This document shows positions 30,158 through 42,167 of a stretch of 64,000 nucleotides of DNA, piece by piece. How positions within the stretch are numbered: the first letter of the stretch is position 1; the number at the start of each line of letters is the position of its first letter. The translations under genes were made by a program, and so were the position numbers. Location: the NCBI RefSeq assembly GCF_002744735.1, contig NZ_KZ319339.1, positions 248,001 to 312,000 of the forward strand. The letters are read 5' to 3'. The notes beneath the pieces are model-generated. The model searched no databases. It was not told the DNA's origin and saw only the letters and a list, made by a program, of their open reading frames with translations. Source of the DNA: Marinobacter guineae (lineage in GTDB: Bacteria > Pseudomonadota > Gammaproteobacteria > Pseudomonadales > Oleiphilaceae).

Positions 30158-31495
30158 TCAGCTGTAGCGTTTACGGGGACTTTCGGCGTTGCGGGAATCG
30201 AGCCGCTGGCGTTTCTCGGCCAGCTTGATTTCCAGCCCGCGATTGACGGGCTCATAATACCGGCGCTGATGGATGGCTTCGGGAAGGTAGGACTCGCCGG
30301 CTGCAAACCCCTCGGGCTCGTCGTGGGCATACCGGTAAGAATCACCGTAGCCCATGCTTTTCATAAGCTTGGTAGGTGCGTTGCGCAGGTGAACCGGCAC
30401 CTCGTAGTCCGGGTCCTGTCTTATGTCTGCCATGCACTGGTTAAAGGCCTTATAAACGGCATTGCTCTTGGGCGCCATCGCCAGATAGGTGACAGCCTGG
30501 GCAAGTGCCAGCTCACCCTCTGGCGAACCGAGCCTCTCCTGGGCATCCCAGGCTTCCATGCTTAACTGCAAGGCGCGCGGGTCGGCATTACCAATGTCTT
30601 CACTGGCGATCCGAACCAGTCGCCGGGCGACGTACAGCGGATCACAGCCGCCATCCAGCATCCGGCAAAGCCAGTACAGCGAGCCGTCCGGGTCCGAACC
30701 GCGGACCGACTTGTGCAGCGCGGAAATCTGGTCGTAAAAAACATCGCCGCCCTTATCGAACCGGCGCAGGCTCGTCTGCATCACCTGCTCAAGCTGGTCG
30801 GCTGTTATCCGGTCATTGCCTGCCTCGTCCGGTTCCGCCAGGTCGGCGGCTACCTCAAGAATATTCAGGGCGCGACGAGCATCACCTCCGGAGGCCGAAG
30901 CCATCAGGGTCAACACGTCGTCTTCTACCCTCAGGCGACCGCCAAATCCTTCCTCGGCCACGAGCGCACGTCGCAGCAGCCGAAGAATGTCCTCTTCCTC
31001 GAGATTCTTGAGTACATAGACACGGGTGCGGGACAGCAGTGCGCTGTTCAGTTCGAAGGAGGGGTTTTCAGTGGTGGCACCCACGAAAATGAAGGTGCCA
31101 TCTTCGATGTGCGGCAGGAAGGCATCCTGCTGGCTCTTGTTGAAGCGGTGAACCTCGTCCACAAACAGCAGCGTGTCACGGCCCTGGGACTGCTTTCGAT
31201 TGTGGGCACGCTCCACAACGGCGCGAATCTCCTTTACGCCACTCAGGACGGCCGAGACCGTCTCAAAGCTGAGATCGCTGACGTTAGCCAGCAACTGGGC
31301 AAAGGTGGTTTTACCAACCCCTGGAGGTCCCCAGAGGATCATCGAGTGCAGCTGACCCTGCTCCACCGCGCGACGAAGCGGTTTCCCCGGGCCGACCAGG
31401 TGGGCCTGCCCGACATAATCGTCCAGGGTCGCCGGACGCATTCTCGCCGCGAGAGGCCGGAAACCTGCGGCTTCCGCGAACAGGCTGTCCTGCAT
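30158..31495 (-). CDS. rarA: Replication-associated recombination protein A
   Basis: 445 residues. An AAA+ clamp-loader-like ATPase with Walker [12 protein letters not shown] near residue 52, Walker [11 protein letters not shown], and a C-terminal tetramerisation domain (MAWD..., [20 protein letters not shown]). RarA acts at stalled forks and interacts with SSB. The start ATG 31495 shares one base with the lolA stop (TGATG), so the lolA-rarA pair is translationally coupled, the usual arrangement in gammaproteobacteria. Confidence 0.96.
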   Translation of the reverse strand: MQDSLFAEAAGFRPLAARMRPATLDDYVGQAHLVGPGKPLRRAVEQGQLHSMILWGPPGVGKTTFAQLLANVSDLSFETVSAVLSGVKEIRAVVERAHNRKQSQGRDTLLFVDEVHRFNKSQQDAFLPHIEDGTFIFVGATTENPSFELNSALLSRTRVYVLKNLEEEDILRLLRRALVAEEGFGGRLRVEDDVLTLMASASGGDARRALNILEVAADLAEPDEAGNDRITADQLEQVMQTSLRRFDKGGDVFYDQISALHKSVRGSDPDGSLYWLCRMLDGGCDPLYVARRLVRIASEDIGNADPRALQLSMEAWDAQERLGSPEGELALAQAVTYLAMAPKSNAVYKAFNQCMADIRQDPDYEVPVHLRNAPTKLMKSMGYGDSYRYAHDEPEGFAAGESYLPEAIHQRRYYEPVNRGLEIKLAEKRQRLDSRNAESPRKRYS

Positions 31496-32148
31496 CAGGC
31501 CCCGTCCCGGATGATATCGACGCCCTCCGGATAATCCAGGGTAAAGGCGCTGGCTTCGACCGGCTCATTCAACCTGATCCGGTCAAAACTCAAAACACTG
31601 AGCTGGGACAGGGAATCCTGCATGCGCATTTCCTGCAGCTCGCCCTTGAAAAAGGTCAGCCTCAGGGAGGTGAACAAGGAGTCAGGGTTTCGTGGCTCGA
31701 GGGTGAACTCTTTGGTGTGGTCACCAATCTGGCGGCCGGACACCCGGTAGGTTTCTTCCAGGTGATCCACTTCACCACTGAGTAGTAACGCTGGAGTGGA
31801 TTGCACGCGGTCGTCCAGGTTGTGGATCGTCACCTGCTCCAGGTCCGGATCATAGACTTCAACGGTCTCACCATTGCTCACGATAAACTGGGAAAGCGGA
31901 GCACTTGTTTCCCAGTAGAACAGGCCCGGACGCTTGGCTTTCAGGGACCCACGGGTTTCCTGCACCTGGTTGCCGTTTCCGTTGACCACGATCTGGATAA
32001 AGTCCGCCTGGTAGGATTCGTAGCTTTCCAGCAGGTAGGCCAGTTCATCGGCCCCGGAGTCGGATTTGGCTTCCTCTGCCATGGCAACGCTGGTGAACAA
32101 CCCAATAAACGCCAGCGTTAGCAGGCGGTTCAAAAATGTCTGTCGCAT
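31495..32148 (-). CDS. lolA: Outer-membrane lipoprotein carrier protein LolA
   Basis: 217 residues. A signal peptide (about 1-24, cleaved after AMA) precedes the LolA beta-barrel-like fold with [18 protein letters not shown], the conserved stretch near residues 65-85. LolA shuttles lipoproteins such as MltD through the periplasm from LolCDE to LolB. It sits between ftsK (12 bases upstream) and rarA (one-base overlap). Confidence 0.95.
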   Translation of the reverse strand: MRQTFLNRLLTLAFIGLFTSVAMAEEAKSDSGADELAYLLESYESYQADFIQIVVNGNGNQVQETRGSLKAKRPGLFYWETSAPLSQFIVSNGETVEVYDPDLEQVTIHNLDDRVQSTPALLLSGEVDHLEETYRVSGRQIGDHTKEFTLEPRNPDSLFTSLRLTFFKGELQEMRMQDSLSQLSVLSFDRIRLNEPVEASAFTLDYPEGVDIIRDGA

Positions 32149-32160
32149 TGCAACTTACTC

Positions 32161-34749
32161 CTAATCTCTTGGTGGAGGCGGAGCCAGAACTTCGCGCGCG
32201 CCATTGTGGCCCGCAGCGCTCACCACGCCCGATGCTTCCATGGCATCAACCAGGTTTGCTGCCCGGTTGTACCCGATCTTGAATTTCCGCTGTACGGACG
32301 AAATCGAAACACGGCGGCCTTCGGTGACGAAGGCAACTGCCTCGTCAAACAGGGCATCCCCCTCGCTGTCGCCGCCTTCGGACAGGTTCGGTACGCCCGG
32401 CAGGCTCTCGCCCTCGGCACCGTTCAGAACATCGTCCACGTACACAGGTTCGCCCCGAGCCTTCCAGGCGCTGACTACACGATGAACTTCATCATCATCC
32501 ACAAACGCCCCATGCACACGAACCGGCAGCCCGGAACCCGGTGGCAGATACAGCATGTCGCCGTGGCCCAGCAACTGTTCAGCGCCGCCCTGATCCAGTA
32601 CGGTCCGGGAATCGATTTTGGACGACACCTGGAATGACATGCGGGTAGGAATATTGGCCTTGATCAGACCGGTGATCACATCAACGGATGGGCGCTGTGT
32701 CGCGAGAATAAGATGAATACCGGCCGCCCTCGCTTTCTGCGCAATCCGGGCAATCAGTTCCTCAACCTTTTTGCCAACGATCATCATCATGTCGGCAAAT
32801 TCGTCGATCACCACCACAATAAACGGCAGCGTTTCGAGTTCAGGCCGTTCCTGCTCGTCATTGGCAAGGTATTCATCCGGCTTCCAGAACGGATCCAGCA
32901 GCGGCTCGCCGGCCGCCGCTGCGTCCTTTACCTTGCGATTATAGCCAGCGAGGTTACGAACCCCGAGCGTGGCCATCAGCTTGTACCGTCGCTCCATTTC
33001 AGCAACGCACCAGCGCAGAGCATTGGCCGCTTCCTTCATGTCCGTCACCACCGGCGCCAGCAGGTGGGGAATGCCGTCGTAGATACTCAGCTCGAGCATC
33101 TTCGGGTCAACCATGATGAACCGGACCTCATCGGGACCAGCCTTGAGCAGCATGCTCAGTAGCATGGCGTTAACGCCCACGGATTTACCGGAACCGGTGG
33201 TACCGGCGACCAGCAGGTGTGGCATCTTTGCCAGGTTGGCAACCATGGGATTGCCACCGATGTCGTTACCCAACGCCAGGGTCAGCGGTGAGCTGGACTC
33301 TTGGAATACCCGCGCGCTCAGGACTTCACTGAGACGCACCATTTCACGCTCCTCATTGGGAATCTCGATACCCACGACTGACTTTCCGGGAATTACTTCA
33401 ACAACCCGAACGCTCAGTACCGCCAGTGACCGGGCCAGATCCTTGGCAAGGTTAGAGATCTTGCTGACCTTCACCCCGGCGGCGGGCTTGATTTCAAAAC
33501 GAGTGATAACGGGACCGGGATTAACCTCGACCACTTCCACGGAAACCCCGAAGTCCGCCAGTTTTTCTTCCAGCAATCGGGACATATGCTCGAGTGATTC
33601 TTGCGAATAGCCCTTTTCCTGATGCTCCTCGGGGGGATCAAGCAGGGAAATGGGCGGGATCGGGCTTTCGATATCCTCCAGCAACGAGGGCTGTTTGCTG
33701 CCCTTGTCTTTTGACTGGGGCGGCTGTTCGTCTTTCTTGAAGGGTGAAATCTTCAGAGAACGGCCGGCCGGCTGTGGGGCGGCTGCGCTTTGCGATTTTT
33801 CAGGCTTGCCAACACTGGCAGGTGCCTCATCCCGCGAGCTGAAGCTTTCGAGCCGCGCTGGTTCCGGATCAACCGCTGCAGACAATCCGTCCAGGCCCGG
33901 TTCAACACGATCCTCCGATGGCTTCGCAGCCGCCTTGGGTTTCTTCGGTTTTTTCGGACCGAAGCCCGGAATACGTTGCCACCACCGAAGACCTGTCGCT
34001 GTGCTTTCAGCCGCGGGCACGCGATCCTTGATCACCGGCGGTTCAGGTTTCGGGGCTGGCTTGGCGGCGGGGGTTTGCCGGGACTCCGGCTTGGCCGGTT
34101 TGCTGCCGCCGCTGAACATGCTCTTGAACGCCAACCCGGTTTTCAGGGTCAGGCGACCCACCTGATCCATTAGCCAGAACCAGGACAATCCCGTGGTAAC
34201 GGTCAGGGCAAACAGGAAGATTGCGATCAAAAGCAGCGTGGTTGCCGGCAGGTTGAAGAAGCGCACCATGGCGTCCGCCACCGTCGCCCCAAGTACTCCG
34301 CCGGACGATACGCCAAGACCGAACACCGAGTAGAGCGACAAAAGGCTGGTTGCCGAGAGCAGAATCAGCAGAAACCCGCCAAAGCGCATCAGAAACAGCG
34401 GCCAGTGCAGATCCAGGGAGTCATTGCGACGGCGGATGAGCATCAGGGCGTAGCCTGCGATCATCAGAGGGAACAGGTAAGCCACATGGCCAAAGAAATC
34501 CATGAACAGACTTGCCAGCCAGGCGCCGGTGCGACCGGCGTAGTTCTGGACGCTGGTGTCGTGGCCGATGCTGGCCCAGCCCGGGTCTGAAGGGCTGAAG
34601 GTCACCAGTGCCATGGACAGGTAGATACAGAGAGAAATTAACGCAATGACAGCGCCTTCACGGGCCCCCTGTGCAACCAGTCCGCGAAAGCGCAGCTGCT
34701 TCTCTGTCAGTTCCTGTGGTGCTTTCTTCGCTTTTGCAGATTCGGCCAT
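32161..34749 (-). CDS. ftsK: DNA translocase FtsK
   Basis: 862 residues. Four N-terminal membrane helices (about 30-195), a proline/lysine-rich linker (about 210-375), the alpha-beta motor with Walker [13 protein letters not shown] near residue 515 and Walker [15 protein letters not shown] near 650, and a C-terminal gamma winged helix (about 795-855) that reads KOPS sequences. It anchors at the septum and pumps DNA toward dif for XerCD resolution. The linker is shorter than in E. coli, as in Pseudomonas. It starts six bases after metZ ends. Confidence 0.96.
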   Translation of the reverse strand: MAESAKAKKAPQELTEKQLRFRGLVAQGAREGAVIALISLCIYLSMALVTFSPSDPGWASIGHDTSVQNYAGRTGAWLASLFMDFFGHVAYLFPLMIAGYALMLIRRRNDSLDLHWPLFLMRFGGFLLILLSATSLLSLYSVFGLGVSSGGVLGATVADAMVRFFNLPATTLLLIAIFLFALTVTTGLSWFWLMDQVGRLTLKTGLAFKSMFSGGSKPAKPESRQTPAAKPAPKPEPPVIKDRVPAAESTATGLRWWQRIPGFGPKKPKKPKAAAKPSEDRVEPGLDGLSAAVDPEPARLESFSSRDEAPASVGKPEKSQSAAAPQPAGRSLKISPFKKDEQPPQSKDKGSKQPSLLEDIESPIPPISLLDPPEEHQEKGYSQESLEHMSRLLEEKLADFGVSVEVVEVNPGPVITRFEIKPAAGVKVSKISNLAKDLARSLAVLSVRVVEVIPGKSVVGIEIPNEEREMVRLSEVLSARVFQESSSPLTLALGNDIGGNPMVANLAKMPHLLVAGTTGSGKSVGVNAMLLSMLLKAGPDEVRFIMVDPKMLELSIYDGIPHLLAPVVTDMKEAANALRWCVAEMERRYKLMATLGVRNLAGYNRKVKDAAAAGEPLLDPFWKPDEYLANDEQERPELETLPFIVVVIDEFADMMMIVGKKVEELIARIAQKARAAGIHLILATQRPSVDVITGLIKANIPTRMSFQVSSKIDSRTVLDQGGAEQLLGHGDMLYLPPGSGLPVRVHGAFVDDDEVHRVVSAWKARGEPVYVDDVLNGAEGESLPGVPNLSEGGDSEGDALFDEAVAFVTEGRRVSISSVQRKFKIGYNRAANLVDAMEASGVVSAAGHNGAREVLAPPPPRD

Positions 34750-34755
34750 GAATGC

Positions 34756-35997
34756 TCAGACGTTGTCGGTGCTTGCGTTCTGAAGCGCCTGAAAGCCTCT
34801 TCCAAGGTCGGTTTTCAGGTCTTCAACTGCTTCAATCCCAACGGAAATACGAATCAGGTTTTCCGTGATCCCGGCACGTTCCTTGTCATCCGGCGACAGT
34901 CGCCCGTGAGTCGTGGTAGCCGGGTGAGTAATGGTGGTTTTGACGTCACCCAGGTTCGCTGTAATGGAAATCATCCGGGTGGCGTCGATGAATCCCCACG
35001 CCTCTTCACGGGCGCCTTTGAGCCGGAAAGACAACACACCCCCAAAACCCTTCTGCTGTTTTTTCGCCAGCTCATGCTGGGGATGGCTTTCAAGCCCGGC
35101 ATAGAACACACGTTCCACCGCCGGTTGTTGTTCCAGCCACAGGGCCAACTCTAACGCATTGTCACAATGGGCGCGCATACGAATTGGTAAGGTTTCCAGG
35201 CCCTTCTGGAAAACCCAGGCATTGAAAGGGCTCATGGTGGGCCCCGCAGACCTCAGGAAACCGTAGACCTCTTCCATCATCTTTTCAGAGCCCACCACAA
35301 CGCCACCGACGCAGCGGCCCTGGCCATCCAGATATTTGGTGGCGGAATGGATCACGATATCCGCGCCCTGCTCCAAGGGCCGCTGGAGGACCGGAGTGCA
35401 GAAGCAGTTATCCACCACGAACAGCGCATCGTTATCGCGGGCCAACTGAGCCAGCCCGGCCATATCCGCCACTTCGCACAACGGATTGGACGGCGTCTCA
35501 ATGAACAGCATGCGGGTTTCCGGGCGGACCGAGGCCCGCCATTCTTCCATGTCCGTCAGGCTGACAAAGGAGGTTTCCACCCCGAACCGTGCCATATACT
35601 TCTGGAACAGCACATTGGTGGTACCGAACACGCCCCGCGAGCAAACAACGTGATCACCGCTTTGCAGCAGCGCCATACAGGTGCTCAGGATCGCGGCCAT
35701 GCCAGAGGCGGTCGCCACCGCGCGCTCACCGCCTTCCATCGCTGCGATCCGGCCTTCGAAGGCCTGAACTGTCGGGTTGGTGAAACGGGAGTAAATGTTG
35801 CCCGGCTCATCTCCGCCAAAACGGGCGGCCGCCTGGGCGGCGCTGCCGTAGACAAAACTGGAGGTGGGGAAAATGGCATCGCTGTGCTCGAGCTGGCCGG
35901 TGCGGATCTGCCCTGCCCTCACCGCCAGGGTATCAACAGACATACCCTCAAGATCCGATTCCGGAATCCAGACAGTTTCTTCGCGGCGTAAGGTCAT
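34756..35997 (-). CDS. metZ: O-succinylhomoserine sulfhydrylase
   Basis: About 413 residues, a Cys/Met-metabolism PLP enzyme with the lysine motif [10 protein letters not shown] near residue 213 and SNPLCEV. It makes homocysteine directly from O-succinylhomoserine and sulfide, bypassing cystathionine. The assignment to MetZ rather than a gamma-lyase rests on overall resemblance and the purF neighbour, as in P. aeruginosa. AGGAG directly abuts a first ATG at 36003, leaving no spacer, whereas ATG 35997 has a six-base spacer and is preferred. It is 27 bases after purF. Confidence 0.9.
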   Translation of the reverse strand: MTLRREETVWIPESDLEGMSVDTLAVRAGQIRTGQLEHSDAIFPTSSFVYGSAAQAAARFGGDEPGNIYSRFTNPTVQAFEGRIAAMEGGERAVATASGMAAILSTCMALLQSGDHVVCSRGVFGTTNVLFQKYMARFGVETSFVSLTDMEEWRASVRPETRMLFIETPSNPLCEVADMAGLAQLARDNDALFVVDNCFCTPVLQRPLEQGADIVIHSATKYLDGQGRCVGGVVVGSEKMMEEVYGFLRSAGPTMSPFNAWVFQKGLETLPIRMRAHCDNALELALWLEQQPAVERVFYAGLESHPQHELAKKQQKGFGGVLSFRLKGAREEAWGFIDATRMISITANLGDVKTTITHPATTTHGRLSPDDKERAGITENLIRISVGIEAVEDLKTDLGRGFQALQNASTDNV

Positions 35998-36024
35998 CAA
36001 CATCTCCTGCCCGGTACGGCGGCT

Positions 36025-37551
36025 TCAGTCTTCGTCGTTGTACAAGTCAATAATACCGTTTTCACTGGATGTGGCTCCGGTACTCTCGAAACGTTTGTCG
36101 TCGTTGCGCAGTTCTTCCAGCCGGTTCAGGTAGGCCGCGTCGACATCTCCGGTCACATATTTACCGGTAAAGACCGAGCACTCCCAGCCTTCAATATCGT
36201 CATTCACGTCGCTGACGCAGGTTATCAGATCTTCCAGATCCTGGTAGAGAAGCCAGTCCGCGCCAATAATCTCCCGGATCTCATCAACGGTACAGTCGTG
36301 AGCAATCAGCTCGCTGGCAGAGGGCATATCAATCCCGTACACGTTCGGGTAGCGAACGGGGGGCGCTGCCGACGCAAAATAGACTTTGCGGGCGCCGGCA
36401 TCCCGAGCCATCTGAACAATTTCCTTACAGGTAGTGCCGCGTACGATCGAATCGTCCACCAGCATCACGTTTTTACCGCGGAACTCCAGACCAATGGGGT
36501 TCAGCTTCTGGCGAACGGACTTCTTGCGCATCTTCTGGCCAGGCATGATGAATGTCCGGCCGATATAGCGATTCTTGATGAAGCCTTCCCGAAATTTAAC
36601 ACCCAAACGATGGGCCATCTGGAGGGCAGAGGTCCGACTGGTGTCGGGAATCGGCATCACCACGTCGATATCATGGTCCGGACACTCTCGAAGAACTTTC
36701 TCGGCCAGGGTCTCGCCCATTCGCAGGCGCGCCTTGTAGACCGACACCTTGTCAATGATGGAGTCCGGGCGGGCGAAATACACATGCTCAAAAATACACG
36801 GGAAGAGATGCGGATCCTCTGCGCATTGATGGGTGTACAGGGTGCCGTCAGTTTCGATATAGACCGCCTCGCCGGGCGCGATATCACGAACCAGGTCATA
36901 ACCCGCAGCACTCAACGCCACGCTTTCCGAGGCAATCATGTATTCCTTCCGGCCATCCTCAGCGGTTCGCTCGCCATAGCAGACCGGTCGAATTCCGTTG
37001 GGGTCCCGGAAACCAACAATACCGTAACCGGTAATCATCGCAATCACGGCATAAGCACCCCGGCAACGCTTATGTACGGCGCCTACCGCTGAAAAAATTT
37101 CGTCCTTGGTGGGGTCCAGCTTGCCGAGTTTCTGCAGCTCATGAGCAAACACATTCAACAGCACTTCCGAATCGGAATTGGTGTTGATGTGGCGAAGATC
37201 GGTCCGGAACAGATCGTTGCTGAGATCATCGGCATTGGTCAGGTTGCCGTTATGGGCCAGAGTGATGCCATACGGGCTGTTGACGTAGAACGGCTGGGCT
37301 TCAGCAGAACTGGCACTGCCGGCTGTCGGGTAACGCACATGCCCGATACCCACGTTACCGACCAGGCGGCGCATATGTCGGGTGTGGAATACGTCCCGCA
37401 CCAGCCCGTTATCCTTGCGCAGGTAAAACCGCTCATCCTGAAAAGTAACAATGCCCGCCGCGTCCTGGCCCCGGTGCTGAAGTACAGTCAGCGCATCATA
37501 GAGCGACTGATTGACGTTGGAAGTACTGACGATGCCGACAATGCCACACAT
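36025..37551 (-). CDS. purF: Amidophosphoribosyltransferase
   Basis: 508 residues. The N-terminal nucleophile is Cys2 in MCGIVGI, with no propeptide, as in E. coli. The glutaminase domain is followed by a phosphoribosyltransferase domain with the PRPP loop [13 protein letters not shown] near residue 365. It makes phosphoribosylamine, the first step of purine synthesis. It is 34 bases downstream of cvpA, a conserved pairing, and upstream of metZ. Confidence 0.97.
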   Translation of the reverse strand: MCGIVGIVSTSNVNQSLYDALTVLQHRGQDAAGIVTFQDERFYLRKDNGLVRDVFHTRHMRRLVGNVGIGHVRYPTAGSASSAEAQPFYVNSPYGITLAHNGNLTNADDLSNDLFRTDLRHINTNSDSEVLLNVFAHELQKLGKLDPTKDEIFSAVGAVHKRCRGAYAVIAMITGYGIVGFRDPNGIRPVCYGERTAEDGRKEYMIASESVALSAAGYDLVRDIAPGEAVYIETDGTLYTHQCAEDPHLFPCIFEHVYFARPDSIIDKVSVYKARLRMGETLAEKVLRECPDHDIDVVMPIPDTSRTSALQMAHRLGVKFREGFIKNRYIGRTFIMPGQKMRKKSVRQKLNPIGLEFRGKNVMLVDDSIVRGTTCKEIVQMARDAGARKVYFASAAPPVRYPNVYGIDMPSASELIAHDCTVDEIREIIGADWLLYQDLEDLITCVSDVNDDIEGWECSVFTGKYVTGDVDAAYLNRLEELRNDDKRFESTGATSSENGIIDLYNDED

Positions 37552-37585
37552 GGATAAGGTGTTCTCCGAGTGTTAAAACTGAATG

Positions 37586-38155
37586 TTAGCGGGACGCGGA
37601 CGCTGGTTCCACGCCTTCCTGCAGTGTACCGGATTCCGGTTCTGGCGCACCCTCGGGCGCAGGCCCCAGAAAACGCGCAAATTCATCGCCCAGAGTCCGC
37701 CGGGACCAGTCCTCAACCACCGCAAGGCGATCAATGATGATGGACGTTCGCCACCATGTATCCTGCGCCAGCGGGGTATATCGGGTGAAGGCGATGGCGA
37801 CAATCACTACCACCACACCCCGCAAAAGCCCGAAACCCATGCCCAGCACCCGGTCCGTGGCTGAAAGCCCAGTGGCCCTGATCAGGTGACCAATCATGTT
37901 ATTAATGATGGCTCCGACGATGAGCGTTCCAAAGAAGAGTATGGCGAAGGCAGCAATGAGTCTGACCAGGGGCGTTTCTACCGTGCTTTCCAGCAGGCTT
38001 TGCATTTGTGGATGGAAGGTTCTGGCGAGGATAAACGCGCCAACCCAGGTCACCAGAGACAGTGCTTCTTTTACGAAGCCCCGCTTCAGACTGATGAGCG
38101 TGGAAACTGTAATCAGGGCGATAATGACCCAGTCAATCCAGATCAGCGCTTCCAT
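37586..38155 (-). CDS. cvpA: CvpA family membrane protein
   Basis: 189 residues with four predicted membrane helices (about 5-23, 27-45, 62-84, 103-123) and a hydrophilic C-terminal tail. CvpA was named for colicin V production in E. coli and later tied to envelope stress and purF-linked operons; its molecular role is unsettled. The conserved order dedD-cvpA-purF supports the assignment. A run of Pro/Glu near the end looks disordered. Confidence 0.9.
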   Translation of the reverse strand: MEALIWIDWVIIALITVSTLISLKRGFVKEALSLVTWVGAFILARTFHPQMQSLLESTVETPLVRLIAAFAILFFGTLIVGAIINNMIGHLIRATGLSATDRVLGMGFGLLRGVVVVIVAIAFTRYTPLAQDTWWRTSIIIDRLAVVEDWSRRTLGDEFARFLGPAPEGAPEPESGTLQEGVEPASASR

Positions 38156-38247
38156 GGAAAACCCGGTGGAGAAAAGGAAGCGCGAATTCTATCAGGAAAC
38201 CCCGGTTCGCCAAACCGCCTTGCCCACATAAAACCGGTTGCACGTGG

Positions 38248-38916
38248 CTATTTTTCGCCGGAGGTGACCAGGCTGTTCACGCCAAAGGCGTCATCGAGGG
38301 CCCGCTTGGCTGCTTCGGCTTCCGACTCGGTAGCAAACGGACCACTGAAAACCCGGGTAAGCGTGGTATCACCACGGACTACGGCCTGGAGGTGAGAGCC
38401 ATAGCCCTTTTCCCGGACCTTGTCCCGCAACCGTCGGGCATTGTCTTCATTGCCAAAACTTCCCAGCTGAACCACCCAGGCACCCTCAAGGGAGCGCTCG
38501 TACTCAGCTGCTTCCGGCTCGGCCGGTTCGGCAGTCGGCGCGGGGGCATCCGCAGTGGTTTCCGTGGATTGCTGGTTATCGTCCGCCGCCGCCTGGTCTG
38601 GATCAGCAGGCTCCCTGGCTTCAGAAAACGGAGCAGTATCGGAACCTTCTTCAAGAATCCGATACGCGGGCGAGTCCTCGCCCTCCCCTGCCCCCAACTC
38701 GGGCACCTCAGGTGCGTTTTCGCTGAGCTCATAGGAAGGTGCCGGTGCCACTTCGGTTTCCGGTGCCTCAACCTCAGGGAAAGGAGGTTCTTCCGGGATT
38801 TTGATGGTTGTGGAACTGCGTTCCGAGTGAGGCTCGTCAAAAAGCATGGGAACAAAGATAACCGCCAGGGAAACGAGTACCAACGCCCCGATTATTCTCT
38901 GTTTCAATCCATCCAC
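38248..38916 (-). CDS. dedD: SPOR-domain protein, DedD-like
   Basis: 222 residues. A short cytoplasmic N-terminus, one membrane helix (about 9-27), a long acidic Glu/Pro/Ala linker (about 30-140) and a C-terminal SPOR domain (about 145-220, WVVQLGSFGNEDNARRLRDKV). SPOR domains bind denuded glycan strands at division sites, so it probably helps septation. The folC-dedD-cvpA-purF order is conserved. The ATG at 38916 has GGGAG about 12 bases upstream, a rather long spacing. Confidence 0.88.
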   Translation of the reverse strand: MDGLKQRIIGALVLVSLAVIFVPMLFDEPHSERSSTTIKIPEEPPFPEVEAPETEVAPAPSYELSENAPEVPELGAGEGEDSPAYRILEEGSDTAPFSEAREPADPDQAAADDNQQSTETTADAPAPTAEPAEPEAAEYERSLEGAWVVQLGSFGNEDNARRLRDKVREKGYGSHLQAVVRGDTTLTRVFSGPFATESEAEAAKRALDDAFGVNSLVTSGEK

Positions 38917-38932
38917 GTTACCAGGCTCCCAT

Positions 38933-38960
38933 CTGTTGTGACTGCGCTGTTGTGACTGCG
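38933..38960. repeat. Tandem duplication of a 14-base unit
   Basis: CTGTTGTGACTGCG is present twice in perfect tandem just upstream of dedD, in the 137-base gap after folC. It is probably a recent slippage duplication and would lie in the dedD leader or promoter. Confidence 0.8.
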
Positions 38961-39053
38961 CCGCAAGAGACGCCTACCCGCAGATACTAACCGTCCGGCA
39001 GCCGGAACTCAAAGGCAGACCCACTGCTATGGACAAAGTTTAAGGCGACCGGG

Positions 39054-40379
39054 TCAGCCCCGGGGCTCATTTTCGTGAAGCAGAATTTCCCGGGCCTGTG
39101 CAACGGTGTAGAACGAACCGAAAACAACCACCAGATCATCCGCTGTCGCATTCGACAACGCTGCATCCAGGGCCTGCAGGACGGTTTCAGAAACGCTCAC
39201 AGCCCTGAGTCCAGCGGCAGCCGCTCTGTCTTTCAGAGCCGCCCCGGAAAGCCCCCTGGGAACATCAAGCCCCGCCAGGTACCAGTGATCCACAACTCCG
39301 GCCATGGCCCTGCCAACGCCTTCAACATCCTTGTCGGCCAGCGCGGCATAAACGGCGCGAACCTCTTTACCAGGCGCTTTCAACCGCTCCAACTGGCCAG
39401 CCAGCCAGCCAGCCGCATGGGGGTTATGGCCCACATCAACAAAGATATCCGGGCTTTTTCCGAGCAACTCGAAGCGCCCGGGGACACTCACGGTGGCAAG
39501 CGTCCGTTCGATCGCTGGAATATCCAGCTCCGGCTCTAGACTTCGAATGGCCACTACTGCCGCAGCAACGCTTTTGACCGGCAATGGTCCGGCGGGCAAG
39601 CGAATTAGCTGCCCCGCATATTCCAGAGTCAGGCCGGAATTCGGCCCCTTGTCGTCCTTCTGCGGTGTCAGGTGATAATCCCGATCCAGCAATGCCAGAT
39701 TGACTTTCTGCGCAGCAACCTGCTGAAGCACAGAACGGGGCGGATCATTGTCGGCATAAACGGCGGGAATCCCCGGCCGTAACACGCCGGCCTTCTCAAA
39801 GCCAATCACCTCCCGGTTATCGCCGAGAAAGGCAACGTGATCAATGTCCACCGATGTCAGTATGGCGAAATCGGCATCCAGAACATTAACCGCATCCAGG
39901 CGCCCGCCCAGACCGACCTCCAGAATCCAGTGATCCACACCGGCATTGGCGAATGCCACGAACGCCGCCAGAGTGCCAAATTCGAAATAGGTCAAAGAGA
40001 CCTTTCCCCGGGCTGCTTCAACCGCCTCAAACGCCTTCACCAACTCTTCATCGGAGATGTCGACACCGTCCAGACGAACACGCTCGTTGTAGCTCTGGAG
40101 ATGAGGCGACGTGTAGGCTCCGGTACGACGCCCCGCGGTTTGCAGCAGCGCCTCAACAACCGCAACCGCACTGCCCTTTCCGTTGGTACCGGCGACAGTG
40201 ATGATGCGAGCTTCCGGTTTGCGCCGGAAAAGCCGGCGAAGCACTATCAGGACCCGGTCAAGCCCCAGGTCGATTTCGGTTGGGTGTATCGCCTCGAGGT
40301 AGGTAAGCCACTGATCAACGGTGGCACCAGCCCCCGGCGCGGCCGGAGGCTGGACAGAGCGATTACTCGGTGGGGGCAT
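39054..40379 (-). CDS. folC: Dihydrofolate / folylpolyglutamate synthase
   Basis: About 441 residues of the Mur-ligase superfamily. It has the ATP loop [12 protein letters not shown] near residue 65 and the substrate loop [17 protein letters not shown] near 95. It adds glutamate to dihydropteroate and then to folates, including the methyl donor used by MetH. ATG 40379 is chosen with GGAAA upstream; it overlaps the accD end by 17 bases, indicating coupling. The ORF stays open upstream only because it reads accD out of frame. Confidence 0.94.
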   Translation of the reverse strand: MPPPSNRSVQPPAAPGAGATVDQWLTYLEAIHPTEIDLGLDRVLIVLRRLFRRKPEARIITVAGTNGKGSAVAVVEALLQTAGRRTGAYTSPHLQSYNERVRLDGVDISDEELVKAFEAVEAARGKVSLTYFEFGTLAAFVAFANAGVDHWILEVGLGGRLDAVNVLDADFAILTSVDIDHVAFLGDNREVIGFEKAGVLRPGIPAVYADNDPPRSVLQQVAAQKVNLALLDRDYHLTPQKDDKGPNSGLTLEYAGQLIRLPAGPLPVKSVAAAVVAIRSLEPELDIPAIERTLATVSVPGRFELLGKSPDIFVDVGHNPHAAGWLAGQLERLKAPGKEVRAVYAALADKDVEGVGRAMAGVVDHWYLAGLDVPRGLSGAALKDRAAAAGLRAVSVSETVLQALDAALSNATADDLVVVFGSFYTVAQAREILLHENEPRG

Positions 40380-41289
40380 CGGTTTCCGGCTTTTCTGACA
40401 CTTCAAACTCGATAGGGTCTTCCGTGCCCGGACGTTCCTGACCGGTGAACTTGGCCAGAACGTGAGCAATCCGCTCCCGCAGCTGGTGACGGTGGAGGAT
40501 CATGTCTATTGCCCCGTGCTCCAGCAGGAACTCACTGCGCTGGAACCCTTCAGGGAGCTTCTCACGAACCGTCTGCTCAATGACCCGCGGCCCGGCAAAA
40601 CCGATCAGCGCGTTGGGCTCGGCGATATTCAGGTCGCCCAGCATCGCCAGACTGGCGGAAACGCCGCCGAAGACCGGATCCGTCATGACCGAAATATAGG
40701 GGATTCCTTCCTGTTTCATGCGTTCCAGAACCGCCGCGGTTTTGGACATCTGCATCAATGACAGAATCGCTTCCTGCATTCGCGCGCCGCCACTGGCGGA
40801 GAAACAGACCAGAGGGATGCGGTGCTCCAGGGCAACGTTAGCCGCCTGAACGAATTTCTCGCCGACCACCTGGCCCATGGAACCGCCCAGAAAACCGAAC
40901 TCGAAGGAGCAGGCAACGAGCGGAACACCCAGGGTGGTCCCCCTCATCGCAATCAGGGCGTCCTTTTCTCCCGTCGCCTTCTGGGCCTGGGACAGACGGT
41001 CCTTATAACGCTTGGTATCCTTGAACTTCAGTCGATCCCATGGCTCAAGTTCAGCCGAAATCTCTTCCCGGCCGTCTTCGTCAAGGAATACATCCAGGCG
41101 TCGACGGGCCGTAACCCTCAGGTGGTGATTACATTTCGGGCAAACATCGAGATTTTTCTCAAGCTCCGGCTTGTAGAGAAATGCGCCGCATTTCGGGCAT
41201 TTCTTCCATAGCCCCTCCGGCACACCGGTTCTCTGCTTGGATTCCGAGCGAATCTTGCTCGGCATGATCTTGTCCAGCCAGTTACTCAT
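40363..41289 (-). CDS. accD: Acetyl-CoA carboxylase carboxyltransferase beta subunit
   Basis: 308 residues. The N-terminal zinc ribbon has Cys31, Cys34, Cys50 and Cys53 (CPKCG and CPKCN). The crotonase-like carboxyltransferase core follows, with [10 protein letters not shown]. It works with AccA to carboxylate acetyl-CoA to malonyl-CoA, supplying the pathway that includes FabI. It lies 46 bases after trpA and overlaps folC. Confidence 0.96.
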   Translation of the reverse strand: MSNWLDKIMPSKIRSESKQRTGVPEGLWKKCPKCGAFLYKPELEKNLDVCPKCNHHLRVTARRRLDVFLDEDGREEISAELEPWDRLKFKDTKRYKDRLSQAQKATGEKDALIAMRGTTLGVPLVACSFEFGFLGGSMGQVVGEKFVQAANVALEHRIPLVCFSASGGARMQEAILSLMQMSKTAAVLERMKQEGIPYISVMTDPVFGGVSASLAMLGDLNIAEPNALIGFAGPRVIEQTVREKLPEGFQRSEFLLEHGAIDMILHRHQLRERIAHVLAKFTGQERPGTEDPIEFEVSEKPETDAPTE

Positions 41290-41335
41290 GGTTTCATCCT
41301 GTCCTTTGATGCCTGTCTGGCCTCACCTCTTTGAA

Positions 41336-42148
41336 TCAGGAGGCCAGGCTGTCCAGTGCTTCGCGCATCGGGTGGAGCAGATCCGTCAACGCTCGTTTGA
41401 GCTGGCCGGTATCTGCCTGATTTCTGGCTATTGTATCGACCAGGACACTGCCAACAATTACACCATCGGATACCCGACCCACTGCAGCAGCCGTTTCAGC
41501 ATCCCGGATACCGAAGCCGACGCCCACGGGAAGCGCTGTCAGTTCGTGAATGTGGTTCACTTTTGCGGCAACCTCTTCCACGTTGATTGTGGCAGAGCCT
41601 GTCACACCCTTGATTGAAACATAGTACACATAACCGGAAGAGTGCTCACTGATTGCCCGAATTCGGTCATCGGTGGTGGTTGGTGCCAGCAAGAAGATAG
41701 CGTCGAGGTTGCGCTCGGTAAACAATGGAGCCACCTCGTCAGCCTCTTCCGGAGGCAGATCGACCGTCAGGATGCCATCCACGCCGGCATCTTTGGCCGC
41801 ATCAGCGAATTTTTCATAGCCCATGGCCTCCATGGGATTCAGATACCCCATCAGAACCACCGGCGTGCTGTCGTCGGTCTTGCGGAACTCCTTGACCATG
41901 CCGATAACCTGCCGGAGGGACGTTCCATGCACCAGCGCCCGCTCGCAAGCCAGCTGAATGACGGGACCGTCTGCCATCGGGTCAGAGAACGGAACCCCCA
42001 GTTCAATAATGTCAGCGCCAGCTGCCACCAGGGTATGCATCAAATCTACCGTGACATCGGGATGCGGGTCACCGGCGGTAATGTAGGGAATAAGTGCCTT
42101 GCGACCTTGTCCTTTGAGGGTTTTGAGAACCCCTTCGATTCGGCTCAT
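41336..42148 (-). CDS. trpA: Tryptophan synthase alpha subunit
   Basis: 270 residues, the standard TIM barrel. Catalytic Glu and Asp appear in [16 protein letters not shown] near residues 47-62; phosphate binding is by GFGIRD. It releases indole from indole-3-glycerol phosphate and passes it to TrpB through a tunnel. ATG 42148 follows AGGAG at five bases; a longer frame upstream runs through the end of trpB and is rejected. It lies 19 bases after trpB. Confidence 0.96.
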   Translation of the reverse strand: MSRIEGVLKTLKGQGRKALIPYITAGDPHPDVTVDLMHTLVAAGADIIELGVPFSDPMADGPVIQLACERALVHGTSLRQVIGMVKEFRKTDDSTPVVLMGYLNPMEAMGYEKFADAAKDAGVDGILTVDLPPEEADEVAPLFTERNLDAIFLLAPTTTDDRIRAISEHSSGYVYYVSIKGVTGSATINVEEVAAKVNHIHELTALPVGVGFGIRDAETAAAVGRVSDGVIVGSVLVDTIARNQADTGQLKRALTDLLHPMREALDSLAS

Positions 42149-42167
42149 GCCTGCTCCTGTTGATTGT